Positions 28,329 through 35,727 of a stretch of 64,000 nucleotides of DNA are shown here, piece by piece. The position numbers were made by a program, and so were the translations under genes. Positions within the stretch are counted from its first letter, which is position 1. Each line of letters begins with the position of its first letter. The notes beneath the pieces were generated by a model, which was not told the origin of the DNA, did not search any database, and saw only the letters and a program-made list of their open reading frames with translations. The stretch comes from Streptomyces sp. TN58 (lineage in GTDB: Bacteria > Actinomycetota > Actinomycetes > Streptomycetales > Streptomycetaceae), in NCBI RefSeq assembly GCF_001941845.1, contig NZ_CP018870.1:2015001-2079000 (forward strand), written 5' to 3'.

Positions 28329-29189
28329 GTGGTACGCAATCCGGTGGGCGGACACGTCCCCGTCGCGGGCGGTCTCGCCTCGGTCGGGCTCACGTACGCC
28401 CGGGAGATGGGCGCCGAGGCCGTACAGGTCTTCGTCGCCAACCCGCGCGGCTGGGCCACCCCGGTCGGCAGTCCGGCGCAGGACGAGCGGTTCCGGGAGG
28501 AGTGCGCGCAGGAGGGCATCCCCGCGTACGTGCACGCGCCGTACCTGATCAACTTCGGCTCGCACACCGAGGCGACCGTGGAGAAGTCGGTGGAGTCGCT
28601 GCGCCACTCGCTGCGCCGGGCCCGGCGGATCGGCGCGCTCGGCGTGGTCGTCCACACCGGCTCGGCGACCGGCGGCCGCCCGCGGGAGGCGGCGTACGCG
28701 CAGGTCAGGGAGCACATGCTGCCGCTGCTGGACGAGCTGACGCATGACGACGATCCGTTCCTGCTGCTGGAGTCGACGGCCGGGCAGGGCTCCTCGCTGT
28801 GTTCGCGCACGTGGGACTTCGGCCCGTATTTCGACGCGCTGGACCACCATCCGAAGCTGGGGATCTGCCTGGACACCTGCCACATCTTCGCGGCCGGCCA
28901 CGACCTGGCGGAGCCGGGCGGGACGAAGGTGATGCTGGACCTGCTGGTGGACACAGTGGGCGAGGGCCGGCTGAAGCTGGTCCACGCGAACGACTCCAAG
29001 GAGGGTGTGGGCGCTCACAAGGACCGGCACGCGAACGTCGGCCAGGGCCACATCGGCCGGGACGCCTTCGCCGAGCTGTTCTCGCACCCGGCGACGGACG
29101 GCGTACCGCTGATCATCGAGACGCCCGGCGGCAGAGAAGGGCATGCGGCGGACGTGGCGCTGCTGAAGGAGCTGCGCGGCCCGCAGTGA
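28329..29189 (+). CDS. nfo: Endonuclease IV (deoxyribonuclease IV)
   Basis: AP endonuclease acting in base-excision repair, a Zn-dependent TIM barrel. The 286 residues show AEAVQVFVANPRGW, VHAPYLINFGS, VVVHTGS, LLLESTAGQG, GICLDTCHIFAAGHD, LVHANDSKEGVGAHKDRHANVGQGHIG and IIETPG, the metal-binding His/Asp/Glu residues of the family. GTG 28329 lies 7 bases after the kinase stop, so the two are probably co-transcribed. Confidence 0.95.
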   Translation: MVRNPVGGHVPVAGGLASVGLTYAREMGAEAVQVFVANPRGWATPVGSPAQDERFREECAQEGIPAYVHAPYLINFGSHTEATVEKSVESLRHSLRRARRIGALGVVVHTGSATGGRPREAAYAQVREHMLPLLDELTHDDDPFLLLESTAGQGSSLCSRTWDFGPYFDALDHHPKLGICLDTCHIFAAGHDLAEPGGTKVMLDLLVDTVGEGRLKLVHANDSKEGVGAHKDRHANVGQGHIGRDAFAELFSHPATDGVPLIIETPGGREGHAADVALLKELRGPQ

Positions 29190-29200
29190 TCCACTGATCC

Positions 29201-29229
29201 TTGAGGAATACCCTGGGGGGGTATACGGT
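29201..29229 (+). promoter_or_regulatory. Promoter with CsoR-type copper operator
   Basis: TTGAGG (29201-29206) and TACGGT (29224-29229) have 17-base spacing. The spacer is the inverted repeat ATACCC-TGGGG-GGGTAT (29208-29224), with the G/C tract flanked by AT typical of CsoR-family operators. A repressor here would block polymerase binding. Confidence 0.6.
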
Positions 29230-29281
29230 TCGGTCATGTCGACGGACCGCTACCCGGCTTTTCCCATCACAGGGGGTTGTC

Positions 29282-29797
29282 ATGGAGCACATGCACGAGG
29301 GGCACGGCCACCAGCAGCACCACAACCACGGCCCCGAGGGCGCCGGCACCGGTAGGGGCAAGGCGAGCTGGGCCATGGCCGCCCGGGCCACCCTGCACTG
29401 CCTGACCGGCTGCGCCATCGGCGAGGTGCTGGGCATGGTCATCGGTACCGCGCTGGGCTGGGGCAACGCCCCGACGATGATCCTGGCGATCGTCCTCGCG
29501 TTCTTCTTCGGCTACGCGCTCACCCTGCGCGGGCTTCTCGCCGCGGGCGTCGGTCTGCGTGCTGCCGTCCGGGTGGCGCTGGCCGCGGACACCCTTTCGA
29601 TCGCCGTCATGGAGCTGATCGACAACGGGGTCATCGCGCTCTGGCCCGGAGCCATGGACGCGCACCTGTCGGACCCGATGTTCTGGATCGTCCTGGCCAT
29701 CGCGCTGGCGGCCGCGTTCGTGATCACCACCCCGGTCAACAAGTGGATGATCGGCCGCGGCAAGGGCCACGCGGTCGTCCACCAGTACCACCATTGA
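29282..29797 (+). CDS. DUF4396 membrane protein with His-rich N-terminus
   Basis: The 171 residues start with the metal-binding-like MEHMHEGHGHQQHHNHGPEG, followed by four probable membrane helices (about 39-57, 65-83, 86-103 and 137-155) and the C-terminal His cluster HAVVHQYHH. The family (DUF4396) has no proven function; with a CsoR-type operator upstream, a role in copper or other metal handling is the best inference. ATG 29282 has AGGGGG upstream. Confidence 0.8.
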   Translation: MEHMHEGHGHQQHHNHGPEGAGTGRGKASWAMAARATLHCLTGCAIGEVLGMVIGTALGWGNAPTMILAIVLAFFFGYALTLRGLLAAGVGLRAAVRVALAADTLSIAVMELIDNGVIALWPGAMDAHLSDPMFWIVLAIALAAAFVITTPVNKWMIGRGKGHAVVHQYHH

Positions 29798-29821
29798 GGG
29801 AATGACCCCGCAGAGCTCCAG

Positions 29822-29885
29822 GGCGTGTGGCGAAAGTGGCGCCGTCCGCCCGCAGGGCGAGCCCGACGGGACTTTCCCACACGCC
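29822..29885. repeat. Imperfect inverted repeat after the DUF4396 gene
   Basis: GGCGTGTGG-GAAAGT pairs with ACTTTC-CCACACGCC with one base inserted; inner part CGTCC..GGCGAG. It lies directly before the 23-bp inverted repeat at 29886-29970 and together they may act as terminators for the convergent genes. Confidence 0.6.
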
Positions 29886-29970
29886 TAGGGTCTGCATCGA
29901 GTTGCCCCGTGGAGCAAGGAGGTGCGTGCCGGGCGTCGCGACGCCGCGGGGCAACTCGATACAGACCCTA
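29886..29970. repeat. 23-bp inverted repeat spanning the sulfite oxidase stop
   Basis: TAGGGTCTGCATCGAGTTGCCCC (arm, 29886-29908, shown as its first 20: TAGGGTCTGCATCGAGTTGC) and its complement at 29948-29970 differ at one base. The 39-base loop includes AAGGAGG. The right arm ends in the TAG stop of the sulfite-oxidase-like gene. Candidate terminator or miniature repeat element. Confidence 0.7.
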
Positions 29971-30600
29971 GAGCTCGGGGCCGTCCCCCGGCTCCTCCTG
30001 GTACGAGTAGCGCTGCTCGCGCCAGGGGTCGCCGATGTTGTGGTAGCCGCGCTCCTCCCAGAAGCCGCGGCGGTCGGCGGTCATGTACTCGATGCCGCGG
30101 ACCCACTTGGGGCCCTTCCACGCGTAGAGGTGCGGGACCACCAGCCGGACGGGGAAACCGTGCTCGGCGGTGAGCAGTTCGCCCCCCTCATGGGTGGCGA
30201 AGACGGTCCGGTCTGAGGCGAAGTCGGCCAGTCGCAGGTTGGAGCTGAATCCGTACTCGGCCCACACCATCACGTGTGTGACCTGCGGCGCGGGCGGGGC
30301 GAGGGCCAGTACGTCGCGCGCGAGCACACCGCCCCATTCGGCGCCCCGCATGCTGAACTTCGTGACGCAGTGCAGGTCCGCCACGACGGTGGCGAACGGC
30401 AGGGCCGTGAACTGCTCGTGGTTCCAGCAGTGCTTGTCGCCGTCGGCGGTCGCGCCGAAGACGCGGAACTCCCAGCGGTCCGGCTTGAACTTGGGCACGG
30501 GACCGTAGTGGGTGACGGGCCAGCCCTTCTGCAGCCGCTGCCCCGGTGGAAGCTCCAGCTGCTCTGCTCCCGGAGATTCCCGGCTTTCCGGCTGACCCAT
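29968..30600 (-). CDS. Sulfite-oxidase-like molybdopterin enzyme
   Basis: The 210-residue protein has the oxidoreductase molybdopterin-binding fold of YedY/sulfite oxidase: HYGPVPKF, FRVFG, the Mo-ligating Cys in ADLHCVTKFSMRGAEWGGV (about 80), and the C-terminal LYAWKGPKWVRGIE and FWEERGYHNIGDPW. There is no signal peptide and no dimerisation domain, so it is a short cytoplasmic form; the electron partner is unknown. ATG 30600. Confidence 0.88.
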   Translation of the reverse strand: MGQPESRESPGAEQLELPPGQRLQKGWPVTHYGPVPKFKPDRWEFRVFGATADGDKHCWNHEQFTALPFATVVADLHCVTKFSMRGAEWGGVLARDVLALAPPAPQVTHVMVWAEYGFSSNLRLADFASDRTVFATHEGGELLTAEHGFPVRLVVPHLYAWKGPKWVRGIEYMTADRRGFWEERGYHNIGDPWREQRYSYQEEPGDGPEL

Positions 30601-30773
30601 GACTCCATGGTGACAGACTGGGCAGGGTGGTCATGACCAGGTCCGAGCCGATTCGGGCAAGTCACGGCAACTCCCACTAAGGAGGCACTTACTGGACGAC
30701 CTTCAGCGGCGGTGCAAGGATGCGCGCAACTGCCCCGTCACATAGCTGACATTGCCTGGAAGGAGCCTCTGCG

Positions 30774-31250
30774 ATGCAGGGCGACCCCGAGGTCCTTGAG
30801 TTTCTGAACGAGCAGCTGACCGGCGAGCTGACGGCCATCAACCAGTACTGGCTGCACTACCGCATCCAGGACAACAAGGGCTGGACCAAGCTCGCCAAGT
30901 ACACGCGTGAAGAGTCCATCGACGAGATGAAGCACGCGGACAAGATCACCGAGCGCATCCTGATGCTCGACGGTCTGCCGAACTACCAGCGTCTCTTCCA
31001 TGTGCGCGTCGGGCAGACGATCACCGAGATGTTCCAGGCGGACCGCCAGGTCGAGGTCGAGGCCATCGACCGGCTCAAGCGCGGCATCGAGGTCATGCGC
31101 GGCAAGGGCGACATCACGTCGGCCCGGCTGTTCGAGGAGATCCTGGAGGACGAGGAGCACCACATCGACTACCTCGACACCCAGCTGGAGCTCATCGAGT
31201 CCCTGGGCGAGGCGCTCTACATCGCGCAGCTCATCGAGCAGCCGAGCTGA
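30774..31250 (+). CDS. bfr: Bacterioferritin
   Basis: Haem-containing iron-storage protein of 24 subunits. The 158-residue four-helix protein has the ferroxidase residues in the GELTAINQYW, DEMKHADKI, EAIDRLK and EDEEHHIDYL segments, and the haem-ligating Met in the IDEMKHADKI to ILMLDGLPNYQR region. GGAAGGAGC is a good ribosome site. Bfd is adjacent on the opposite strand. I see no iron box in its upstream region. Confidence 0.97.
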   Translation: MQGDPEVLEFLNEQLTGELTAINQYWLHYRIQDNKGWTKLAKYTREESIDEMKHADKITERILMLDGLPNYQRLFHVRVGQTITEMFQADRQVEVEAIDRLKRGIEVMRGKGDITSARLFEEILEDEEHHIDYLDTQLELIESLGEALYIAQLIEQPS

Positions 31251-31284
31251 CCTCCGGCTCCCGGGCCGCCAGGCCGGCCGGTCC

Positions 31285-31542
31285 CTAGGCCGCTTCGGCC
31301 ATCGCCGGCGAGCGGACCGCTTCCGTGTCGGCGGCGAGCACGGACACCGCGTCGCCCTTCTCCAGCAGCTCCCGGCGGGGGCAGGCGCCGCGGCCGAGGA
31401 TGCCCTGGATGGTGCGTACGCAGGAGCCGCAGTCGGTGCCGGCCTTGGTGGCCGAGGCGATCTGGCGGGGCGTGCAGGCCCCGGCAGCCGCGTGTTCCTT
31501 GACCTGCTTGTCGGTGATCCCGAAGCAAGAGCAGACGTACAC
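31285..31542 (-). CDS. bfd: Bacterioferritin-associated ferredoxin
   Basis: Small [2Fe-2S] protein that reduces and frees iron from bacterioferritin. It shows the Cys ligands of the Bfd fold: VCSC at the N-terminus and GTDCGSC in the middle. The protein is 85 residues with the usual MYVCSCFGITDKQVKEH start. I chose the second GTG (31542) because AGGAGG lies 8 bases before it, while the GTG at 31551 overlaps that site. Two iron boxes lie upstream, so it is likely induced when iron is scarce. Confidence 0.93.
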   Translation of the reverse strand: MYVCSCFGITDKQVKEHAAAGACTPRQIASATKAGTDCGSCVRTIQGILGRGACPRRELLEKGDAVSVLAADTEAVRSPAMAEAA

Positions 31543-31597
31543 GCGGTTCACCTCCTGGCGCTGAGTGGTCCTGAGTGGTGCGGCGAGCCATCCCCTA

Positions 31598-31616
31598 TTC
31601 GGTGAGGCTTACCTAA
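31598..31616 (-). promoter_or_regulatory. Iron box 1 (DmdR/IdeR site) upstream of bfd
   Basis: TTCGGTGAGGCTTACCTAA matches the consensus TTAGGTTAGGCTAACCTAA in both orientations at about 15 of 19 positions. It lies 56-74 bases upstream of the bfd start. Confidence 0.7.
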
Positions 31617-31623
31617 CCGTACC

Positions 31624-31642
31624 CAAAGTTAGGGTGACCTAA
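31624..31642 (-). promoter_or_regulatory. Iron box 2 (DmdR/IdeR site) upstream of bfd
   Basis: The core GTTAGGGTGACCTAA differs from the consensus core GTTAGGCTAACCTAA at two positions. It is 26 bases from box 1 (centre to centre), about 2.5 turns. Confidence 0.65.
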
Positions 31643-31659
31643 AAGCCCCGGGAACGACA

Positions 31660-31692
31660 GTGGGGCGCGGATCACATCGATCCGCGCCCCAC
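31660..31692. terminator. Terminator of the DAHP synthase gene
   Basis: GTGGGGCGCGGAT and ATCCGCGCCCCAC (13 bp, perfect) with a 7-base loop, 33 bases after the DAHP synthase stop. No T-run follows. Confidence 0.75.
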
Positions 31693-31724
31693 AGCCGTAG
31701 GAACGCACCTACTGATCGCGACGA

Positions 31725-33071
31725 CTAGTCGCGGTACAGCTCCGCGACCAGGAATGCCAGGTCCAGCGACTGGCTGCGGTTGAGCCGCGGGTCGCAAGCC
31801 GTCTCGTAGCGCTGGTGCAGGTCGTCGACGAAGATCTCGTCGCCGCCGCCCACGCACTCGGTGACGTCGTCACCGGTGAGCTCGACGTGGATGCCGCCCG
31901 GGTGGGTGCCGAGGCCCTTGTGGACCTCGAAGAAGCCCTTGACCTCGTCGAGCACGTCGTCGAAGCGCCGCGTCTTGTGGCCCGAGGCCGCCTCGAAGGT
32001 GTTGCCGTGCATCGGGTCGCTGACCCAGCCGACGATCGCGCCGGAGGCGGTGACCTTCTCGACCAGCTCGGGAAGCTTGTCGCGGACCTTGTCGGCGCCC
32101 ATGCGGACGACGAAGGTCAGCCGGCCCGGCTCGCGCTCGGGGTCCAGGCGGTCGATGTAGGTCAGCGCCTCGTCCACCGTGGTGGTGGGGCCGAGCTTGA
32201 TGCCGATCGGGTTGGCGATCTGCGAGCAGAACTCGATGTGCGCGTGGTCCAGCTGGCGGGTGCGCTCACCGATCCACACCATGTGGCCGGAGGTGTCGTA
32301 CAGCTTGCCGGTGCGCGAGTCGGTACGCGTCAGCGCGCCCTCGTAGTCGAGCAGCAGCGCCTCGTGGGAGGCGTAGAACTCGACGGCCTTGAACTCGGCC
32401 GGGTCGGTGCCACAGGCCTTCATGAAGTTCAGCGCGTTGTCGATCTCCCGCGCCAGCTGCTCGTAGCGCTGCCCGGAGGGGGAGGACTTCACGAAGTCCT
32501 GGTTCCAGGCGTGCACCTGGCGCAGGTCGGCGTAGCCGCCGGTGGTGAAGGCGCGCACCAGGTTGAGCGTGGAGGCGGAGGCGTTGTACATGCGCTTCAG
32601 CCGCTCGGGGTCCGGGACGCGGGCCTCTTCGGTGAAGGCGAAGCCGTTGACGGAGTCGCCGCGGTAGGTCGGCAGGGTGACGCCGTCGCGGGTCTCGGTG
32701 TCCTTGGAGCGCGGCTTGGAGTACTGGCCGGCGATGCGGCCGACCTTGACGACCGGCACGGAGGCCGCGTACGTCAGTACGGCACTCATCTGGAGCAGCG
32801 TCTTCAGCTTGGCTCGGATGTGGTCGGCGGAGACGCCGTCGAAGGCCTCGGCGCAGTCGCCGCCCTGAAGCAGGAACGCCTCGCCCTTGGCGACGGCTCC
32901 CAGACGGGCGCGCAGCTGGTCGCACTCACCCGCGAAAACGAGCGGAGGATACGACTCAAGGTCCGCGACGACAGCGCGCAGAGCCTCGGCATCGGGGTAC
33001 GAAGGCTGCTGCGCCGCGGGAAGGTCTCGCCAGGTCGCCTTGGCGGCGGGGGCTTGGGTTTCAGCGTTCAC
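31725..33071 (-). CDS. aroH: Class II DAHP synthase
   Basis: First step of the shikimate pathway, condensing PEP with erythrose 4-phosphate. The 448 residues belong to the class II (plant/actinobacterial) family: LLQGGDCAEAF, RIAGQYSKPRS, TLPTYRGD, LNLVRAFTTGGYADL, HMVWIGERTRQLD, IANPIGIKLGP, and WVSDPMHGNT. GTG 33071 has GAGGTGACC upstream, and a TAATGT -10 at 33093-33088 fits a short leader; the in-frame GTG at 33086 is less well placed. Lies opposite the trp attenuator. Confidence 0.95.
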   Translation of the reverse strand: MNAETQAPAAKATWRDLPAAQQPSYPDAEALRAVVADLESYPPLVFAGECDQLRARLGAVAKGEAFLLQGGDCAEAFDGVSADHIRAKLKTLLQMSAVLTYAASVPVVKVGRIAGQYSKPRSKDTETRDGVTLPTYRGDSVNGFAFTEEARVPDPERLKRMYNASASTLNLVRAFTTGGYADLRQVHAWNQDFVKSSPSGQRYEQLAREIDNALNFMKACGTDPAEFKAVEFYASHEALLLDYEGALTRTDSRTGKLYDTSGHMVWIGERTRQLDHAHIEFCSQIANPIGIKLGPTTTVDEALTYIDRLDPEREPGRLTFVVRMGADKVRDKLPELVEKVTASGAIVGWVSDPMHGNTFEAASGHKTRRFDDVLDEVKGFFEVHKGLGTHPGGIHVELTGDDVTECVGGGDEIFVDDLHQRYETACDPRLNRSQSLDLAFLVAELYRD

Positions 33072-33087
33072 GGTCACCTCGTACACA

Positions 33088-33093
33088 TTACGG
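33088..33093 (-). promoter_or_regulatory. -10 of the DAHP synthase promoter
   Basis: TAATGT on the minus strand, about 17 bases before the GTG start. Start site would be near 33081, so the leader is very short. Confidence 0.4.
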
Positions 33094-33228
33094 CGTCACG
33101 CGTGTCGTCCGGCCCCCCGCCCACAACGTGAGACGGATTTCTCGAAGGCGTCAGGGGTCCCAGCAGGCGGAATCCATGGTTCGGAGCGCGGTCTGTGGCG
33201 GAAGCGGCACCGGGCTCCCGGTCTGGGC

Positions 33229-33234
33229 TATGGT
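33229..33234 (+). promoter_or_regulatory. -10 of the trp leader transcript
   Basis: TATGGT lies 7 bases before the ATG of the leader peptide, so the leader is translated from a leaderless 5' end. Confidence 0.5.
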
Positions 33235-33241
33235 TCACCGC

Positions 33242-33310
33242 ATGTACGCGCACACGAACCAGAACTGGTGGTGGCCCGCTCCCGGCGGCCCACTTCCTGC
33301 GCGTACCTGA
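33242..33310 (+). CDS. trpL: Trp leader peptide (attenuator)
   Basis: A 22-residue leader, MYAHTNQNWWWPAPGGPLPA plus RT, with three consecutive Trp codons. Ribosome stalling at these codons would let the downstream antiterminator form and permit transcription of the trpEG gene. It matches known Streptomyces trpE leader organisation. Confidence 0.95.
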   Translation: MYAHTNQNWWWPAPGGPLPART

Positions 33311-33354
33311 AGACACGCACGACGCGAGAAGGCCGCCCCGAGGGGCGGCCTTTT
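33284..33354 (+). promoter_or_regulatory. Trp attenuator: antiterminator and terminator
   Basis: The terminator has 11-bp arms, AAGGCCGCCCC (33329-33339) and GGGGCGGCCTT (33342-33352), followed by TT. GGCGGCC at 33284-33290 inside the leader is complementary to GGCCGCC at 33331-33337 and can form the competing antiterminator. Confidence 0.9.
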
Positions 33355-33418
33355 CGCGTTCGACGGCCTCGGCGCCGGCAGCGAGAGCCGCTCCTCCCTC
33401 CGGAAGGACGCTCCGCCC

Positions 33419-35359
33419 ATGGAACCCAGCCGCCAGGACATCCACAGCAACAGCCAGGACGGCCCGGACCACCCCCGGCACCCGCTCAGCCGGCTGCTCG
33501 ACGACTCCTGCCCGCCCTTCGCCCTGCTGCGCCGGCGCACCCCCGGCCGCGACCACGACACCGTCGAGGTGCTCCTCGGGCCGGTCCACGAGGCCGGCCG
33601 CCTGGCCGACCTGCCCGTCGGCCCGCTGCCCACCCTCGCGCTGGTGCCCTTCCGGCAGATCCGCGAGCGCGGGTTCGACGTACGCGACGACGGCACGCCG
33701 CTGATCGCGCTCGTCGCCGAGGAGGTGTACGAGATCCCGCTCGCGCGGGCCCTGGCGGAGCTGCCCGCGCACGCGGTGCGGGTCGAGGGCGGCGGCTTCG
33801 ACGTCCGCGACGAGGCGTACGCGGAGACGGTGGAGCGGGTGGTCCGGGACGAGATCGGCCGGGGCGAGGGGGCGAACTTCGTCATCCGGCGGACCTTCGG
33901 GGGCCGGATCGACGGCTTCGGCCGGGCGGACGCGCTCGCCCTGTTCCGGCGGCTGCTGGAGGGCGAGCGGGGCGCCTATTGGACGTACGTCGTCCACACG
34001 GGCGAGCGCACGCTGGTCGGGGCCAGCCCCGAGGTCCACGTACGGATGTCCGGGGGCACGGTCGTGATGAACCCGATCAGCGGGACGTACCGCCATCCGT
34101 CGACGGGGCCGACCGCCGAATCGCTGCTGTCCTTCCTCGGCGACCGCAAGGAGACCGAGGAGCTGTCGATGGTGGTCGACGAGGAGCTGAAGATGATGTG
34201 CACGGTCGGGGACCGTGGCGGGGTGGTCGTCGGACCGCGGCTCAAGGAGATGTCCCACCTCACGCACACCGAGTACGAGCTGCGCGGACGCTCCTCGCTG
34301 GACGTGCGGGAGGTGCTGCGGGAGACGATGTTCGCGGCGACGGTGACGGGATCGCCGGTGCAGAACGCCTGCCGCGTGATCGAACGGTACGAGGCGGGCG
34401 GGCGCGGATACTACGCGGGCGCGCTGGCGCTGCTGGGCCTGGACGCGGCCGGGGCGCAGACGCTCGACTCCCCCATTCTGATCCGGACCGCCGACATCGG
34501 CGCGGACGGGACCCTGCGGGTTCCGGTGGGCGCCACGCTGGTCCGGCACTCGGACCCGGCGGGCGAGGTGGCGGAGACGCACGCGAAGGCGGCGGGGGTG
34601 CTGGCGGCGCTCGGCGTCCGTCCGGCGGCGCCGCGGGCGGCCGCCGAGCGGGCGCGCCTGGCCGACGACCCGCGGGTGCGGGCGGCCCTCGCGGCCCGGC
34701 GGGCGGACCTGGCGCCCTTCTGGCTGCGGATGCAGGAGCGGCCGGCCGCTGCGACGGGCCGGGCGCTGGTGGTCGACGGGGAGGACACCTTCACGGCCAT
34801 GCTGGCGCACGTGCTGCGGGTGGCCGGGCTGGAGGTGGCCGTACGGCGCTTCGACGAGCCGGGGCTGCGGGAGGCGGCCCTGGCCTGGGAGGGCCCGGTC
34901 GTGCTGGGTCCCGGCCCGGGCAATCCGGCGGACGGCGGCGACCCGAAGATGCGGATGCTGCGCGGGCTGGCGGCGGAGCTGCTGGCCGGGCACCGGCACG
35001 GGCTGCTCGGGGTCTGCCTCGGGCACGAGCTGCTCGCCGCCGAGCTGGGCCTGCCGCTGGTGCGCAAGGCGGAGCCGGCGCAGGGCGCGCAGACCCGGAT
35101 CGGGCTGTTCGGGGCCGAGGAGGTGGTCGGCTTCTACAACACGTACACGGCGCACTGCGACGAGGCGGGCGCGGCGCGGCTGGCGCGGGCGGGCGTGGAG
35201 GTGTCCCGCGACCCGGTGACCGGAGAGGTGCACGCGCTCCGGTCGGCCGGCGGCGGCTTCGCGGGGGTGCAGTTCCACCCTGAGTCTGTGCTCACCCTGC
35301 GCGGCGCGGACCTGCTGCGCGACCTGCTCACAGCGGTCCGCACACCGGCCCCGGCGTAG
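33419..35359 (+). CDS. trpE: Anthranilate synthase, fused TrpE-TrpG
   Basis: Makes anthranilate from chorismate and glutamine. The 646 residues join a chorismate-binding domain (about 1-440; SPEVHVRMSGGTVVMNPISGTYRHP, DEELKMMCTV, ATVTGSPVQNACRVIERYE) with a class I glutamine amidotransferase (about 448-640; catalytic Cys in GVCLGHELL, His-Glu in QFHPES). The order and length match TrpEG/PhzE-like enzymes. ATG 33419 has GGAAGGA upstream, and the Trp attenuator argues for a tryptophan role. Confidence 0.95.
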   Translation: MEPSRQDIHSNSQDGPDHPRHPLSRLLDDSCPPFALLRRRTPGRDHDTVEVLLGPVHEAGRLADLPVGPLPTLALVPFRQIRERGFDVRDDGTPLIALVAEEVYEIPLARALAELPAHAVRVEGGGFDVRDEAYAETVERVVRDEIGRGEGANFVIRRTFGGRIDGFGRADALALFRRLLEGERGAYWTYVVHTGERTLVGASPEVHVRMSGGTVVMNPISGTYRHPSTGPTAESLLSFLGDRKETEELSMVVDEELKMMCTVGDRGGVVVGPRLKEMSHLTHTEYELRGRSSLDVREVLRETMFAATVTGSPVQNACRVIERYEAGGRGYYAGALALLGLDAAGAQTLDSPILIRTADIGADGTLRVPVGATLVRHSDPAGEVAETHAKAAGVLAALGVRPAAPRAAAERARLADDPRVRAALAARRADLAPFWLRMQERPAAATGRALVVDGEDTFTAMLAHVLRVAGLEVAVRRFDEPGLREAALAWEGPVVLGPGPGNPADGGDPKMRMLRGLAAELLAGHRHGLLGVCLGHELLAAELGLPLVRKAEPAQGAQTRIGLFGAEEVVGFYNTYTAHCDEAGAARLARAGVEVSRDPVTGEVHALRSAGGGFAGVQFHPESVLTLRGADLLRDLLTAVRTPAPA

Positions 35360-35645
35360 CAGCGGGTGTCCTGCCGTTCGCCGCCGAGGCCCGGGCCGAC
35401 CGGATCAGCTGCCAGGCCAGGACCGGGCCCGACACCGCCATCCCGCAGAGGAAGGCGGTGAGGTGGTCGGCTGCCAGGGCCACGGACACCGGCGCGCCGA
35501 CGGCGGGGTCGGCGAACGCCAGCCATGCGTCCACCCGCTCTCCCGGCGCGGCCCGGAGAGCGGGTCGCAGGGCCCGGACCGCGTGCACGAGCTGCACGGC
35601 GGCCACGGCGAGCAGGAACCACCGGACTGCGGAAGGAATGTCCAC
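35328..35645 (-). CDS. Small hypothetical membrane protein
   Basis: The 105 residues show two hydrophobic helices (about 8-25 and 68-87) and no recognised domain. Its 3' end overlaps the 3' end of trpEG by 32 bases (convergent). GTG 35645 is the start. A neighbour of unknown function occupies the same spot in S. coelicolor. Confidence 0.6.
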   Translation of the reverse strand: MDIPSAVRWFLLAVAAVQLVHAVRALRPALRAAPGERVDAWLAFADPAVGAPVSVALAADHLTAFLCGMAVSGPVLAWQLIRSARASAANGRTPAATPGPVCGPL

Positions 35646-35727
35646 GTGCCGAAGCTAGGTGGTGTCCGCGCCTCACGTGGGGCCGTCCGGTGAACTGCGG
35701 GTGAACTCGCGGTGCGAGGGCCGGGGG

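Noticed and set aside
31551..31551. GTG at 31551 as the bfd start
   Set aside because: The codon shares its first base with the AGGAGG ribosome site, so the next GTG (31542), eight bases from it, is more plausible.
33074..35278. Open frame of 734 codons opposite trpEG
   Set aside because: Third-position GC of trpEG creates it; composition is shadow-like and it would run across the trp attenuator.
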